A stretch of 64,000 nucleotides of DNA, from the NCBI GenBank assembly GCA_052400665.1, contig JBQTGK010000003.1. One strand, written 5' to 3'. Both the position numbers and the translations under genes were made by a program. Under the pieces are notes generated by a model. It did not search any database. It was not told where the DNA came from and saw only the letters and a program-made list of their open reading frames with translations. Within the stretch, counting starts at the first letter, position 1. Each line of letters opens with the position of its first letter. This DNA is from JBQTGK01 sp052400665 (lineage in GTDB: Bacteria; Bacteroidota; Bacteroidia; Bacteroidales; Marinifilaceae). Below, one piece after another: positions 51,338-60,327 of this stretch.

Positions 51338-52972
51338 TTAATTTTTTAGGTATAACTGAGCTTTAGCTAATGCATCTTCAAAATTATCATGAATATCTTT
51401 TTGAGATATAAAATCGATAATTTCGCTACGCTTAATTTCCTTTAAAACATCAGGGTTTACACCAGATAGTATTACTTTGGTTTTTCGTTTTTCTAAATCT
51501 TTAATAATTTCTGTGAAGTTTCTAATTCCAGTTGCATCAATAAAGGGTACATGACGCATACGTATAATTAGAACGGATGTTGATCTCTTTAAATTTCTAA
51601 GTGTTTCCTGATATCTTTTTGCAGCAGCAAAAAAGAAGGGACCACTAATTTCATAAATTTCAATTTCTTTAGGTATCTGATTATAATTTTGAATTTCGTC
51701 AGATTCAAATTCTGGTTGAAATACACCATTAATTTTCGACATGCGATACATAAAGATTAATGCAGCTAATACAATTCCAATTTCTATTGCAACGGTTAAA
51801 TCGACTAATACAGTTAGGAAGAATGTTGTTAGTAATACAATAATATCGAAACGAGAGCTTTTTAATATTGATCGGAACGAACGCCATTCACTCATATTAT
51901 ATGAAACTACAATTAGAATTCCAGCAAGACATGACATTGGAATTAACTTTGCCCATTTACCAAAAACCAGCATAATTAATAAAAGTGTACAGGCATGAAT
52001 TATACCCGCAACAGGAGTTCTACCGCCATTTTTTACATTGGTTGCCGTACGAGCAATAGCTCCAGTTGCTGGAATCCCTCCAAAAATAGGTGAAAAAATA
52101 TTTGCAATACCTTGTGCTATTAATTCAGTATTCGATCGATGATTTCCACCAATCATACCATCCGAAACTACAGCAGATAAAAGTGACTCAATTGCTCCTA
52201 AGATTGCGATAGTTATAGCAGGCTGAAAATAGTTTGGAAGATTACTCCAGTCTATACTTGGAACTTCAAAGCTAAATGAATTTGGTATACTTCCATAAAC
52301 TGATTCGATAGTGTTTACAGGCATATCAAATATCTGTACTAAGGCAGTCATCGCAATAATAGCAATAAAAGAACCGGGAATTTTAGGAATTACTTTACCA
52401 GCAAATAGGGTAAGTAAAACTGTACCACCGCTAATTGCTAAAGCATAAATGTTTATTGAGGATAAATTGGTGAAATAACAGATCCACTTTTCGATGAATT
52501 CTGAGGGGATTTCCTCTATTTGTAATCCAAATGCTCCTTTTATTTGCGTTGAGAAAATAACAAGAGCAATTCCCGATGTAAAACCTACAATTAAAGGGTG
52601 GGGAATGAATTTTAAAACAGCTCCTAAGCGCAGTGATCCAAAAATAATTAATATAATTCCGGCTAAAAATGTCGAAATCATTAAACCATCAATACCATAC
52701 TGATTAACAATGCCATATACTATAACAATAAAAGCACCGGTAGGTCCGCCAATTTGAACGCGGCTACCTCCTAATAAGGAAATTAAAAATCCTGCTACAA
52801 TAGCAGTAATAAGTCCTTTTTCGGGCGATACACCCGATGCTACAGCAAATGCAATTGCTAAAGGAAGAGCAACAATACCTACAATTATTCCTGCAAATAA
52901 ATCTTTCTGAAACGCCTGGGCATTGTATCCTTTTAGAACAGAAAATAATTTAGGTTTAAAAATTGATTTCAT
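51338..52972 (-). CDS. SulP family anion permease with STAS domain
   Basis: A 544-residue SulP transporter: N-terminal sequence QAFQKDLFAGIIVGIVALPLAIAFAVASGVSPEKGLITAI, about 11-14 helices, and a C-terminal STAS domain (residues 425-545: EIYEISGPFFFAAAKRYQETL and VPFIDATGIRNFTEI). Substrates of the family are sulfate, bicarbonate or other anions; none can be chosen. I prefer the ATG at 52972 over a GTG start 21 bp upstream. The promoter box at 53143-53150 precedes it. Confidence 0.92.
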   Translation of the reverse strand: MKSIFKPKLFSVLKGYNAQAFQKDLFAGIIVGIVALPLAIAFAVASGVSPEKGLITAIVAGFLISLLGGSRVQIGGPTGAFIVIVYGIVNQYGIDGLMISTFLAGIILIIFGSLRLGAVLKFIPHPLIVGFTSGIALVIFSTQIKGAFGLQIEEIPSEFIEKWICYFTNLSSINIYALAISGGTVLLTLFAGKVIPKIPGSFIAIIAMTALVQIFDMPVNTIESVYGSIPNSFSFEVPSIDWSNLPNYFQPAITIAILGAIESLLSAVVSDGMIGGNHRSNTELIAQGIANIFSPIFGGIPATGAIARTATNVKNGGRTPVAGIIHACTLLLIMLVFGKWAKLIPMSCLAGILIVVSYNMSEWRSFRSILKSSRFDIIVLLTTFFLTVLVDLTVAIEIGIVLAALIFMYRMSKINGVFQPEFESDEIQNYNQIPKEIEIYEISGPFFFAAAKRYQETLRNLKRSTSVLIIRMRHVPFIDATGIRNFTEIIKDLEKRKTKVILSGVNPDVLKEIKRSEIIDFISQKDIHDNFEDALAKAQLYLKN

Positions 52973-53405
52973 ATAATTATTATTTATTTTCACTTAGCAT
53001 ATACAACTTGCAATTAATTTTGCTCGCTTATATGTTTAGTTTTTTGATTTTAATAGCCAGATTTAAATACGGAAACATATTTTTTTGGAGAAAAATAATG
53101 CCTCAGTTCTTATTCTATTTTAGAATAGTTTAATTGAAGCTGCAAAAGTAATGCATATTTGCTCTCGTTATTCTCTATTATTGATAAATTTTTTAGAAGA
53201 TTTTAATATTTAATTAAAGGATTAAGTAGTCTTTAATTGTTTGATAAAGAGAGGTCTGGTCTTACTTGTTGATTCATTGAGTTTTGAAGAAGGAATCTTC
53301 GCTTAAAAAAATATAAAAACAAACTTATACTGGACTTTTTAAAGTGCAAAATAGTTGTATTTTTGTTCGATTTTTCGAAATATCTGATTGGTTAAATATT
53401 TAAAA
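52973..53405. other. Intergenic region between the SulP gene and the ThrE gene
   Basis: Holds a minus-strand -7 box TACTTTTG at 53143-53150, a palindrome ATTCTATTTTAGAAT at 53112-53126 a little downstream of it, and a plus-strand -7 box TATTTTTG at 53358-53365 ahead of the ThrE ATG. I see no RNA gene or ORF. Confidence 0.5.
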
Positions 53406-54650
53406 ATGCAAATTCCAGAGAAATACAAATTTATAGTGCAGTTGGGCAAAGCGCTTCATACTTATGGGGTGCCTTCATATAAGTCGCAAATTTATTTGAC
53501 CGAAATTGCAGAGAAAAAAGGCATAAAAGGTAGCTTTATGGATACTCCTACCTGGATTAATTATGTGTTTTATGAAGAGGACGAGCAAACTTATAATTAT
53601 GTAGAGTGTGTTTTGCCAGGTGAACTAAATCTGGGTGCTCTTTCACGAATTGTAGAAATTACTAATAATGTTTTGTCTAACAAAACAAGTTTTGGAGAAG
53701 CAAAAATTGCCATCGAGAAATTAAAAACTGCACCATTGGGATATGGTAAAATAAGTGAATTATTTGCTTTTGTTTTGTCAGCAGGTGCTTTTAGTATGAT
53801 ATTAGATACCAGCTGGGTTTCTGCATTAACAGCATCTTTTATAGGTGCTGTTATTTATATTTTTACAATTCTGGCTCAAAAATCGGGATATATTAAGAGT
53901 GCCCTTGAATCGCTCGTTGCATTTGTAGCCACAGTAATTACTGGTTTATTGTCATTGTATTTTAATCAAATAAATATTTCAATGACTATTCTGGCATCTA
54001 TAATTGTTTTTATTCCGGGTTTATCTATTACCACTGCATTAGAGGAAATCACATCGAAGAGTTTAGTTTCAGGTACAGCCAAGCTTTTTGATGCTTTAGT
54101 ATCCTTGTTTAAGCAATTTTTTGGTGTTGTATTAGCCTTGGCTATACTGCCTTTATTTATCGATCTTCAACCCAATACTGTGATTAATGATATTCCTCAA
54201 TGGCTCGATTATTTTGCAATTATTACATTAGCACTAAGTCTTGCTATTGTTTTTAAAGTTCGCTCGAAGGATGTTCTATATTGTGTAATTGCTGGTTTTG
54301 TAAGTTTCTTTACTACTACATTATTCGATTTTACAGGCATTTTGGTAAGTATTTTTATAGGTACCATTGTAGCTGTTAGTGTAAGTAAATTGTTCAGTAA
54401 AATTACAAAATCACCACAGCTTGTATTCTTAGTTCCAGGTATAGTAATGTTAGTACCAGGAAGTAAAGCATTTATCGGTTTAAGTAGTGTGTTTTTAAGT
54501 CAGGCAGGCACGCAAAGCAATATGGGCGAACAGGTGCTTTATATATTTATGGGCATTATTGGTGGCTTAATTTTCTCAGGAAGCTTTATGGATGTCAATA
54601 TTAAAAAAAAGTATCTACAAAAAAATATAGATAAAACTTCAGCACAATAG
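53406..54650 (+). CDS. Threonine/serine exporter, ThrE family
   Basis: A 414-residue membrane protein with both halves of the ThrE architecture in one chain: N-terminal ThrE domain (QLGKALHTYGVPSYKSQIYLTEIAEKKGI then PTWINYVFYEE) and the C-terminal helix bundle (GFVSFFTTTLFDFTGILVSIFIGTIVAVSVSKL, LVPGIVMLVPGSKAFIGLSSV), about ten helices. The ATG at 53406 is preferred: the frame to 53388 begins with TTG. It exports threonine or serine in studied members. Convergent with the TPR-HTH gene. Confidence 0.88.
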   Translation: MQIPEKYKFIVQLGKALHTYGVPSYKSQIYLTEIAEKKGIKGSFMDTPTWINYVFYEEDEQTYNYVECVLPGELNLGALSRIVEITNNVLSNKTSFGEAKIAIEKLKTAPLGYGKISELFAFVLSAGAFSMILDTSWVSALTASFIGAVIYIFTILAQKSGYIKSALESLVAFVATVITGLLSLYFNQINISMTILASIIVFIPGLSITTALEEITSKSLVSGTAKLFDALVSLFKQFFGVVLALAILPLFIDLQPNTVINDIPQWLDYFAIITLALSLAIVFKVRSKDVLYCVIAGFVSFFTTTLFDFTGILVSIFIGTIVAVSVSKLFSKITKSPQLVFLVPGIVMLVPGSKAFIGLSSVFLSQAGTQSNMGEQVLYIFMGIIGGLIFSGSFMDVNIKKKYLQKNIDKTSAQ

Positions 54651-54659
54651 AAATGTAAA

Positions 54660-54690
54660 AAACGGCTGTAAAAAAAATAGTACAGCCGGC
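54660..54690 (-). terminator. Terminator of the TPR-HTH gene
   Basis: 8-bp stem CGGCTGTA/TACAGCCG with a 10-nt A-rich loop and a T-run on the minus strand. Confidence 0.65.
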
Positions 54691-54696
54691 AATTTA

Positions 54697-56334
54697 TTAT
54701 CCGAATTGCTCTAAATGTTTAAATAGGTTATCGGCACGGGCAAGACCCATTTTTTTTCTTAACCGATAACGTAATGTATGAACACTTTCGTTTGATATTC
54801 CCATTAATTTGGCAATATCCTTACTCGAAAAATTAAGTCTCACCAGTGCGCATAATCGTCTGTCTCCAGCAGTTAGTTTTGGGTAAGTAGTGACCAAAGT
54901 TTTGAAAAATTCCTGGTTTACAGATTTAAAACGAGCTTCGAATTGTTTCCAGTTTTGAGCATTACTAAGCGATATAGATTTAAAGAGCTTGTTGACTTCG
55001 GAATCTGTTGGAGGAGTAGGATTATTGGTTAAGCTCGTTTTTAATTGCTTAAGCAATTCATCCTTTTCAATTAATTGCAAAGCCGAAATTGCTAACTCTT
55101 TGTTTTTAAGCTCAAGTAATTCTCTATTTTTTTTATTTTCAAGTTCTCTCTTTTCTTTTGCAAGTTTTTCCTGGCTTTTATGTTTCGAATTAATGTGTTT
55201 TATGTAAAAAAATACAGAAATTACAATTACAATTATTGTTCCCGATAACAGTAGTATTTGCAGCAGTCCTATTCGTTTTTCTTGTTCCAAATGTGCTAAA
55301 CGTTGCTTTTGAATCAAGTTGTTTTTAGCTTCTTGTTCTTTTCTAAATTGATCGTTTATTTCAAATAAGGCTTTGTTATTTTCACTTCTGCTATCAAACA
55401 GGTGTTCATTAAGTTGTTTAGCTTCCAATAAACTTTTATAGGCATTTTTATGATTGCCTATTCTTAAATAAAGTTCTGATAAATGCTCGTAAACTCTTGG
55501 AATATAATTCATGTGAGTTTTTGAGTTTTCACTTATTTTGATCGACATTTTATAGTAATGCTCACTTTTATCATATTGTGTTGACTTTTTGTAAGCATCT
55601 CCCATAAATGAGTATAGAATAACCAAATAATGGGGTTGATTTTTGGCAAACCATGGTTCAATGGTATGCATTTTTTTTAAAGCTTGCGTATTTTGTCCTT
55701 TATTAAGTTGATAATAACTTTCTTCAGCTTCTAAAAATGGTTTGTCTGCTGTATTATCTCCGCCCGAATAATGAATCATATAACAACTGTCAAGATATAT
55801 TTTCGACATTAGAGGTTCGTTGGTCTCTCGGTAAAGTGTTGTAAGTCCGTAATAATTCGAAGAGAGGTTTATTTTAGATAATTGACCTTTTGTAATAAGT
55901 TGCTTTTTGACTTTTAGTGATGTTTGAAAGTATTTAATGGCTTCTTCTTTTCTTTTAAAGGAAATATATAACCATGCTAAATCTTCCAAAGATCGGGCTG
56001 TAGTTTTTGTGTTATTTATTTCATCGGCTAATAAAAGAGCCTTCCAAAATTGTTGATAAGCTAAAGAATAGGAGGCATGATTAGAATAAATGTTTCCCAG
56101 TTTAGAAATGGTGTTTATAGCTTTTAAAGTATCGCCATTTGCCATTTGCTTGGCATATTTATCTTTTAATTGATAAACTTTTTCTTCCGAAAATTCATGA
56201 CTAAAACGATGATCGAAATTTTGAAAAAATTCATCTGTTTGTTTGTCATTTTGAGTACTTGATATCTTATTATCCTGAGCCCAAAGTAAAGATGTATAGA
56301 ATAGAAGGATAATAATGATTAGTCTATGTTTCAT
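54697..56334 (-). CDS. TPR-repeat membrane regulator with LuxR-like HTH
   Basis: A 545-residue protein with a signal peptide, TPR repeats in the periplasmic part (residues 50-330, e.g. SYSLAYQQFWKALLLADEI, QYDKSEHYYKMSIKI), a membrane helix (LLILLLSGTIIVIVISVFFYI region, about 355-380), a charged coiled-coil linker rich in Glu/Lys and a C-terminal helix-turn-helix (AGDRRLCALVRLNFSSKDIAKLMGISNESVHTLRYRLRKKMGL). Such TPR-TM-HTH proteins are common in Bacteroidota; the HTH should sit on DNA while the sensor faces the periplasm. Divergent from the glycoside hydrolases 206 bp away, so it may regulate them; that is inference. Confidence 0.82.
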   Translation of the reverse strand: MKHRLIIIILLFYTSLLWAQDNKISSTQNDKQTDEFFQNFDHRFSHEFSEEKVYQLKDKYAKQMANGDTLKAINTISKLGNIYSNHASYSLAYQQFWKALLLADEINNTKTTARSLEDLAWLYISFKRKEEAIKYFQTSLKVKKQLITKGQLSKINLSSNYYGLTTLYRETNEPLMSKIYLDSCYMIHYSGGDNTADKPFLEAEESYYQLNKGQNTQALKKMHTIEPWFAKNQPHYLVILYSFMGDAYKKSTQYDKSEHYYKMSIKISENSKTHMNYIPRVYEHLSELYLRIGNHKNAYKSLLEAKQLNEHLFDSRSENNKALFEINDQFRKEQEAKNNLIQKQRLAHLEQEKRIGLLQILLLSGTIIVIVISVFFYIKHINSKHKSQEKLAKEKRELENKKNRELLELKNKELAISALQLIEKDELLKQLKTSLTNNPTPPTDSEVNKLFKSISLSNAQNWKQFEARFKSVNQEFFKTLVTTYPKLTAGDRRLCALVRLNFSSKDIAKLMGISNESVHTLRYRLRKKMGLARADNLFKHLEQFG

Positions 56335-56540
56335 TTGTAGGTCTTGTATAGTTGTTGAATATGTGTAAGTGTTGTTTTTAAAGACTTAAAGATATATTTA
56401 TTACTTCGAATGTTTATTAAAATTGATTGTAAAAATTGACTTTGTTCAGTTTTTGTTCATGCAAATAATAGGGTTTATTCTCTAAAATGCCGCATTTTCG
56501 AGATGAGATTTTAAATTAAACCAATAATAGTTTTGTTTGT

Positions 56541-59063
56541 ATGATTAATAAATTAATTCTTGGATTATCACTTTTGATTTTGTGTGCTTGTCAATCGGTA
56601 CAGAAAGTAGATCGCGAAGCAGATTTCAATTTTGGATGGAAATTTTCGCTCGATAAGCTTAATGATGCTTATGCATTAAATGTAGATGATGCATCATGGA
56701 GAGAGGTAAATTTACCTCACGATTGGAGTGTTGAATTTCCATTTGATTCAATAAATGGTGAAGGATGCACAGGATATCTTCCTGGTGGATTAGCTTGGTA
56801 TCGAAAACACTTTAAAGTGGAGAGTAATCCGAATAAATCAATCTATGTTTTATTCGATGGGGTTTATAATAACTCAGAAGTATGGTTAAACGGGGAAAAG
56901 TTAGGAGAGCATCCTAATGGATATACACCATTCTATTTCGATTTAACACCGTATTTAAATAAATCAGGAAAAGATAATGTAATTGCTGTAAAAGTTGATC
57001 ACACAAGATATGCAGATAGTAGATGGTATTCAGGATCTGGTATTTATAGAAATGTAAAATTAATTACAGTAAATAAACTACACATTCCAATTTGGGGTAC
57101 TTTCGTAACTACTCCTAAAGTATCTAAAGATGAGGCAACTGTTTCAATCGATGTAAAGGTTTTGAATGAATATAGTAAAATACAATCTTTTAAAGTGAAT
57201 ACAGTTTTTTTTAATCCTAAAGGAATTAAAGTTGGAGAGGTTGTTTCAGATGAATTGAATATAAATAAAGGCGAAACAACTTTAATGCAAACTGTTTCTA
57301 TTAAAAATCCAGCTTTATGGAGTATTGATACACCTCAACTTTATAAGGCAGTTACTAAAATTGTGCAGGGAAATAAAACTTTGGATACATATAACACAAC
57401 ATTTGGAATTCGCTCTATTCGATTCGATAAGAAAGAAGGGTTTTTCTTAAATGGTGTGAACATGAAAATAAAAGGAGTGTGCCAGCATCACGATGGTGGT
57501 TTGGTTGGTGCTGCTGTTCCAAAGGGAGTATGGCGACGTCGTTTAGAGATTTTAAAAGATGGAGGATGTAATGCTCTTCGTATTTCGCACAATCCAGCAT
57601 CTGAAGAATTGTTAGAATTATGCGATGAAATGGGATTCTTAGTGCAAGATGAGTTTTTCGATGAGTGGGATTATCCAAAAGACAAGCGTTTGAATATGAA
57701 CGAACGTCATGATGATTATATTACACGCGGATATGCAGAACATTTCCAGGAATGGGCGCAATTTGATTTGAAAAATACGATGTTGGCACATCGTAACCAT
57801 CCATCTGTATTTCAGTGGAGTATTGGTAACGAAATAGAGTGGACTTACCCAAGAAATAAAAAAGCTACAGGATTTTTCGATAATATGAATTGGCAAGGTG
57901 GCTATTTTTGGTCGCAGCCTCCATTTTCAACTGAAAAGATTCGCTCTGTTTACAATAGTTTGCCAGCAAAAGAGCATAATATTGGAGCAACAGCTCAGAA
58001 GTTAGCAAAGTGGACAAAAGAATTGGATACAAGTCGCCCAGTAATTGCAAACTGTATTTTACCATCGGCAAGTTTCGAAACCGGTTATGCCGATGCTTTG
58101 GATATTGTTGGTTTTAGCTATCGTCGTGTAATGTACGATTATGCAAGAAAGAATTATCCTGATAAAGTGGTAATGGGAACCGAAAATTTAGGACAATGGC
58201 ACGAGTGGAAAGCAATTGAGGAACGTCCTTTTGTATCGGGTACTTTCCTTTGGACAGGAACGGATTATTTGGGAGAATCAAACGGACAATGGCCACGCAA
58301 AGCCACCGAAAGTGGATTGCTTGATTTAGCCGGTTTTGAGAAACCCAATTTCCACATGTACAAAACGCTTTGGCAGGATGATGCTCATATTTATATCTGT
58401 GGAAACACACCCGATAAATCGGAATATAAATTGGTAAATAATAAGATTGTTGAGAAAAAGGCAGGCAAGTGGCAAAAGCGTACCTGGGTTTGGTATCCTG
58501 TACAAGAACATTGGAATTACCAAAAAGGACAAGATGTTATTGTTGAAGTAATTTCAAATTGCCCAGAGGTTGAATTGTTTTTAAATGGCAAATCATTAGG
58601 TTCAAAAAAATTGGTCGATTTCGAAGATCGAATTTACAAATGGTATGTTCCATATCAAGCAGGTAAATTAGAAGCAAAAGGTGTTAAAGATGGCCTAGAA
58701 ACGTCTTGTCAAATTGTAACATCATCTGCTCCAACAAGTATCGAATTGACAGTTGATAAAATAAGTTTAAATGCCGATGGGTACGAAGTGGCACATATTT
58801 TCGCACAACTTTACGATAAAGACAATAATCCTGTGATTGCTGATAATGCTAAAATTACTTTCGATATAGAAGGAGATGTGAAGTTGCTGGGTGTAGATAG
58901 TGGTTCGGCCAGAAATACTGAAAATTATCAGTCAAATAGTGTTACAACTCACAAAGGCCGCTGTATGATGATTGTTCAATCTACTACCAAAACTGGTTCT
59001 GCGATCATATCTGCATCAGCTAATGAAATTAAGAGTAATTCGATTCAATTATCAATAAAGTAA
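56541..59063 (+). CDS. Glycoside hydrolase family 2 beta-galactosidase lipoprotein
   Basis: An 840-residue lipoprotein (lipobox near LCAC, residues 14-17) with the GH2 sandwich (residues 25-180), immunoglobulin-like linker, TIM barrel and C-terminal Ig-like/DUF4982 domains. Acid/base Glu431 is in QWSIGNEIEW and nucleophile Glu548 in VMGTENLGQWHEW. These belong to GH2 beta-galactosidases; in an agar-type locus they release galactose from (neo)agaro- or porphyran oligosaccharides. It opens a run with GH117, GH2 and GH3. The ATG is at 56541; a TAGTTTTG lies too close to be a clear promoter. Confidence 0.9.
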   Translation: MINKLILGLSLLILCACQSVQKVDREADFNFGWKFSLDKLNDAYALNVDDASWREVNLPHDWSVEFPFDSINGEGCTGYLPGGLAWYRKHFKVESNPNKSIYVLFDGVYNNSEVWLNGEKLGEHPNGYTPFYFDLTPYLNKSGKDNVIAVKVDHTRYADSRWYSGSGIYRNVKLITVNKLHIPIWGTFVTTPKVSKDEATVSIDVKVLNEYSKIQSFKVNTVFFNPKGIKVGEVVSDELNINKGETTLMQTVSIKNPALWSIDTPQLYKAVTKIVQGNKTLDTYNTTFGIRSIRFDKKEGFFLNGVNMKIKGVCQHHDGGLVGAAVPKGVWRRRLEILKDGGCNALRISHNPASEELLELCDEMGFLVQDEFFDEWDYPKDKRLNMNERHDDYITRGYAEHFQEWAQFDLKNTMLAHRNHPSVFQWSIGNEIEWTYPRNKKATGFFDNMNWQGGYFWSQPPFSTEKIRSVYNSLPAKEHNIGATAQKLAKWTKELDTSRPVIANCILPSASFETGYADALDIVGFSYRRVMYDYARKNYPDKVVMGTENLGQWHEWKAIEERPFVSGTFLWTGTDYLGESNGQWPRKATESGLLDLAGFEKPNFHMYKTLWQDDAHIYICGNTPDKSEYKLVNNKIVEKKAGKWQKRTWVWYPVQEHWNYQKGQDVIVEVISNCPEVELFLNGKSLGSKKLVDFEDRIYKWYVPYQAGKLEAKGVKDGLETSCQIVTSSAPTSIELTVDKISLNADGYEVAHIFAQLYDKDNNPVIADNAKITFDIEGDVKLLGVDSGSARNTENYQSNSVTTHKGRCMMIVQSTTKTGSAIISASANEIKSNSIQLSIK

Positions 59064-59092
59064 TATATCCTCATCTCTAAAATCAAATTTTC

Positions 59093-60310
59093 ATGAAAAA
59101 ATATTTTATTATCCTTGCAGGAGCTCTAATTGCCTTGTCTGGGTGTAATGATTGCAAAAAAAATGCATGTCAGATTGATCCTGACACAAGCATTTCTCAA
59201 GCAGATATCGATCGTTTGGGAATTACCGATAAAGATCATTTAAGTGCAGCATCGAAGCGTGCATTAAAATGGCCAAACATTGGTAACGATTGGTTTGTTG
59301 AATTTCAAACACAGGATTTAAAAGGTGATTTGGCTTACGAGGAAGGTGTTGTTCGTCGCGATCCAAGTGCAATGATTCAACACGATGGGAAATATTATGT
59401 GTGGTATACCAAAAGTGTAGGACCAACTGATGGTTTTGGTGGGGATATCGAAAATGGAAAAGTATTTCCCTGGGACAGATGTGATATCTGGTATGCAACA
59501 TCGAAAGATGGTTGGACCTGGAAAGAAGAAGGTATGGCTGTAGGAAGAGGTGAAAAAGGAGCTTATGATGATCGTTCTGTTTTTACCGTTGAGATTATGG
59601 AATACGAAGGAATGTACTATTTGTCTTACCAAACGGTAAAATCACCATATAATGTGCGTGTTAAAAATCAGGTAGGCCTGGCTTGGTCTAATTCTCCTGA
59701 CGGACCATGGACAAAGAGCAAGGAACCAATTCTAAGTCCTGCAGACAATGGAATTTGGAAAGGCGAGGAGCAAGATCGTCATAAAGTAATTAAGAAAGGT
59801 GATTTCGATAGTCATAAAGTCCATGATCCTTGTATTATACCGTTTAAGGGGAAGTTTTACCTTTACTATAAAGGGGAGCAAATGGGAGAAGAAATGACTT
59901 TCGGGGGTCGTCAAATTCGTCATGGTGTTGCCATCGCTGATGATCCAAAAGGACCATATGTGAAGTCTCCATACAATCCTATTAGTAATAGTGGACACGA
60001 AATTTGTGTTTGGAAATACAATGGTGGTATTGCTTCCTTAATTACTACTGATGGTCCAGAGAAAAATACCATTCAATGGTCGCCTGACGGAATTAACTTT
60101 GAAATTATGTCATCGATACCAGGCGCTCCTCATGCAATTGGATTGAACAGAACTGCAGATAACGAAAAAGAGCCAACAGAAATTTTGCGTTGGGGATTAA
60201 CTCACGAGTATTATACCTACGATTATCAAGCAATTCGTAGGTTTACCTCAGCTACAAAAAAAGTACATACCGCAGCTAGCGACAAAGCTGTAAAAGATAA
60301 AAGTCATTAA
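59093..60310 (+). CDS. GH117 alpha-1,3-(3,6-anhydro)-L-galactosidase lipoprotein
   Basis: A 405-residue lipoprotein (lipobox LSGC, residues 15-18) with the five-bladed beta-propeller family GH117: SAASKRALKWPNIGNDWFVEF, EEGVVRRDPSAMI (Asp90, predicted base), DGFGGDIENGKVFPWDRCDIWYATSK, DDRSVFT, HDPCIIPFKGKFYLYYKGEQMGE (Asp245) and SNSGHEICVWKY (His302 and Glu303, the expected acid region). Family members cleave the terminal anhydro-L-galactose from neoagarobiose or porphyran units. It lies 29 bp after the GH2 gene, so it belongs to the same operon; this strongly suggests red-algal galactan use. Confidence 0.9.
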   Translation: MKKYFIILAGALIALSGCNDCKKNACQIDPDTSISQADIDRLGITDKDHLSAASKRALKWPNIGNDWFVEFQTQDLKGDLAYEEGVVRRDPSAMIQHDGKYYVWYTKSVGPTDGFGGDIENGKVFPWDRCDIWYATSKDGWTWKEEGMAVGRGEKGAYDDRSVFTVEIMEYEGMYYLSYQTVKSPYNVRVKNQVGLAWSNSPDGPWTKSKEPILSPADNGIWKGEEQDRHKVIKKGDFDSHKVHDPCIIPFKGKFYLYYKGEQMGEEMTFGGRQIRHGVAIADDPKGPYVKSPYNPISNSGHEICVWKYNGGIASLITTDGPEKNTIQWSPDGINFEIMSSIPGAPHAIGLNRTADNEKEPTEILRWGLTHEYYTYDYQAIRRFTSATKKVHTAASDKAVKDKSH

Positions 60311-60327
60311 AATCAAAAATATCAGCA

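Noticed and set aside
56528..56535. TAGTTTTG as -7 box of the first GH2 gene
   Set aside because: It is 5 bp from the ATG, so transcription would begin inside the gene; the lipoprotein signal needs this ATG.
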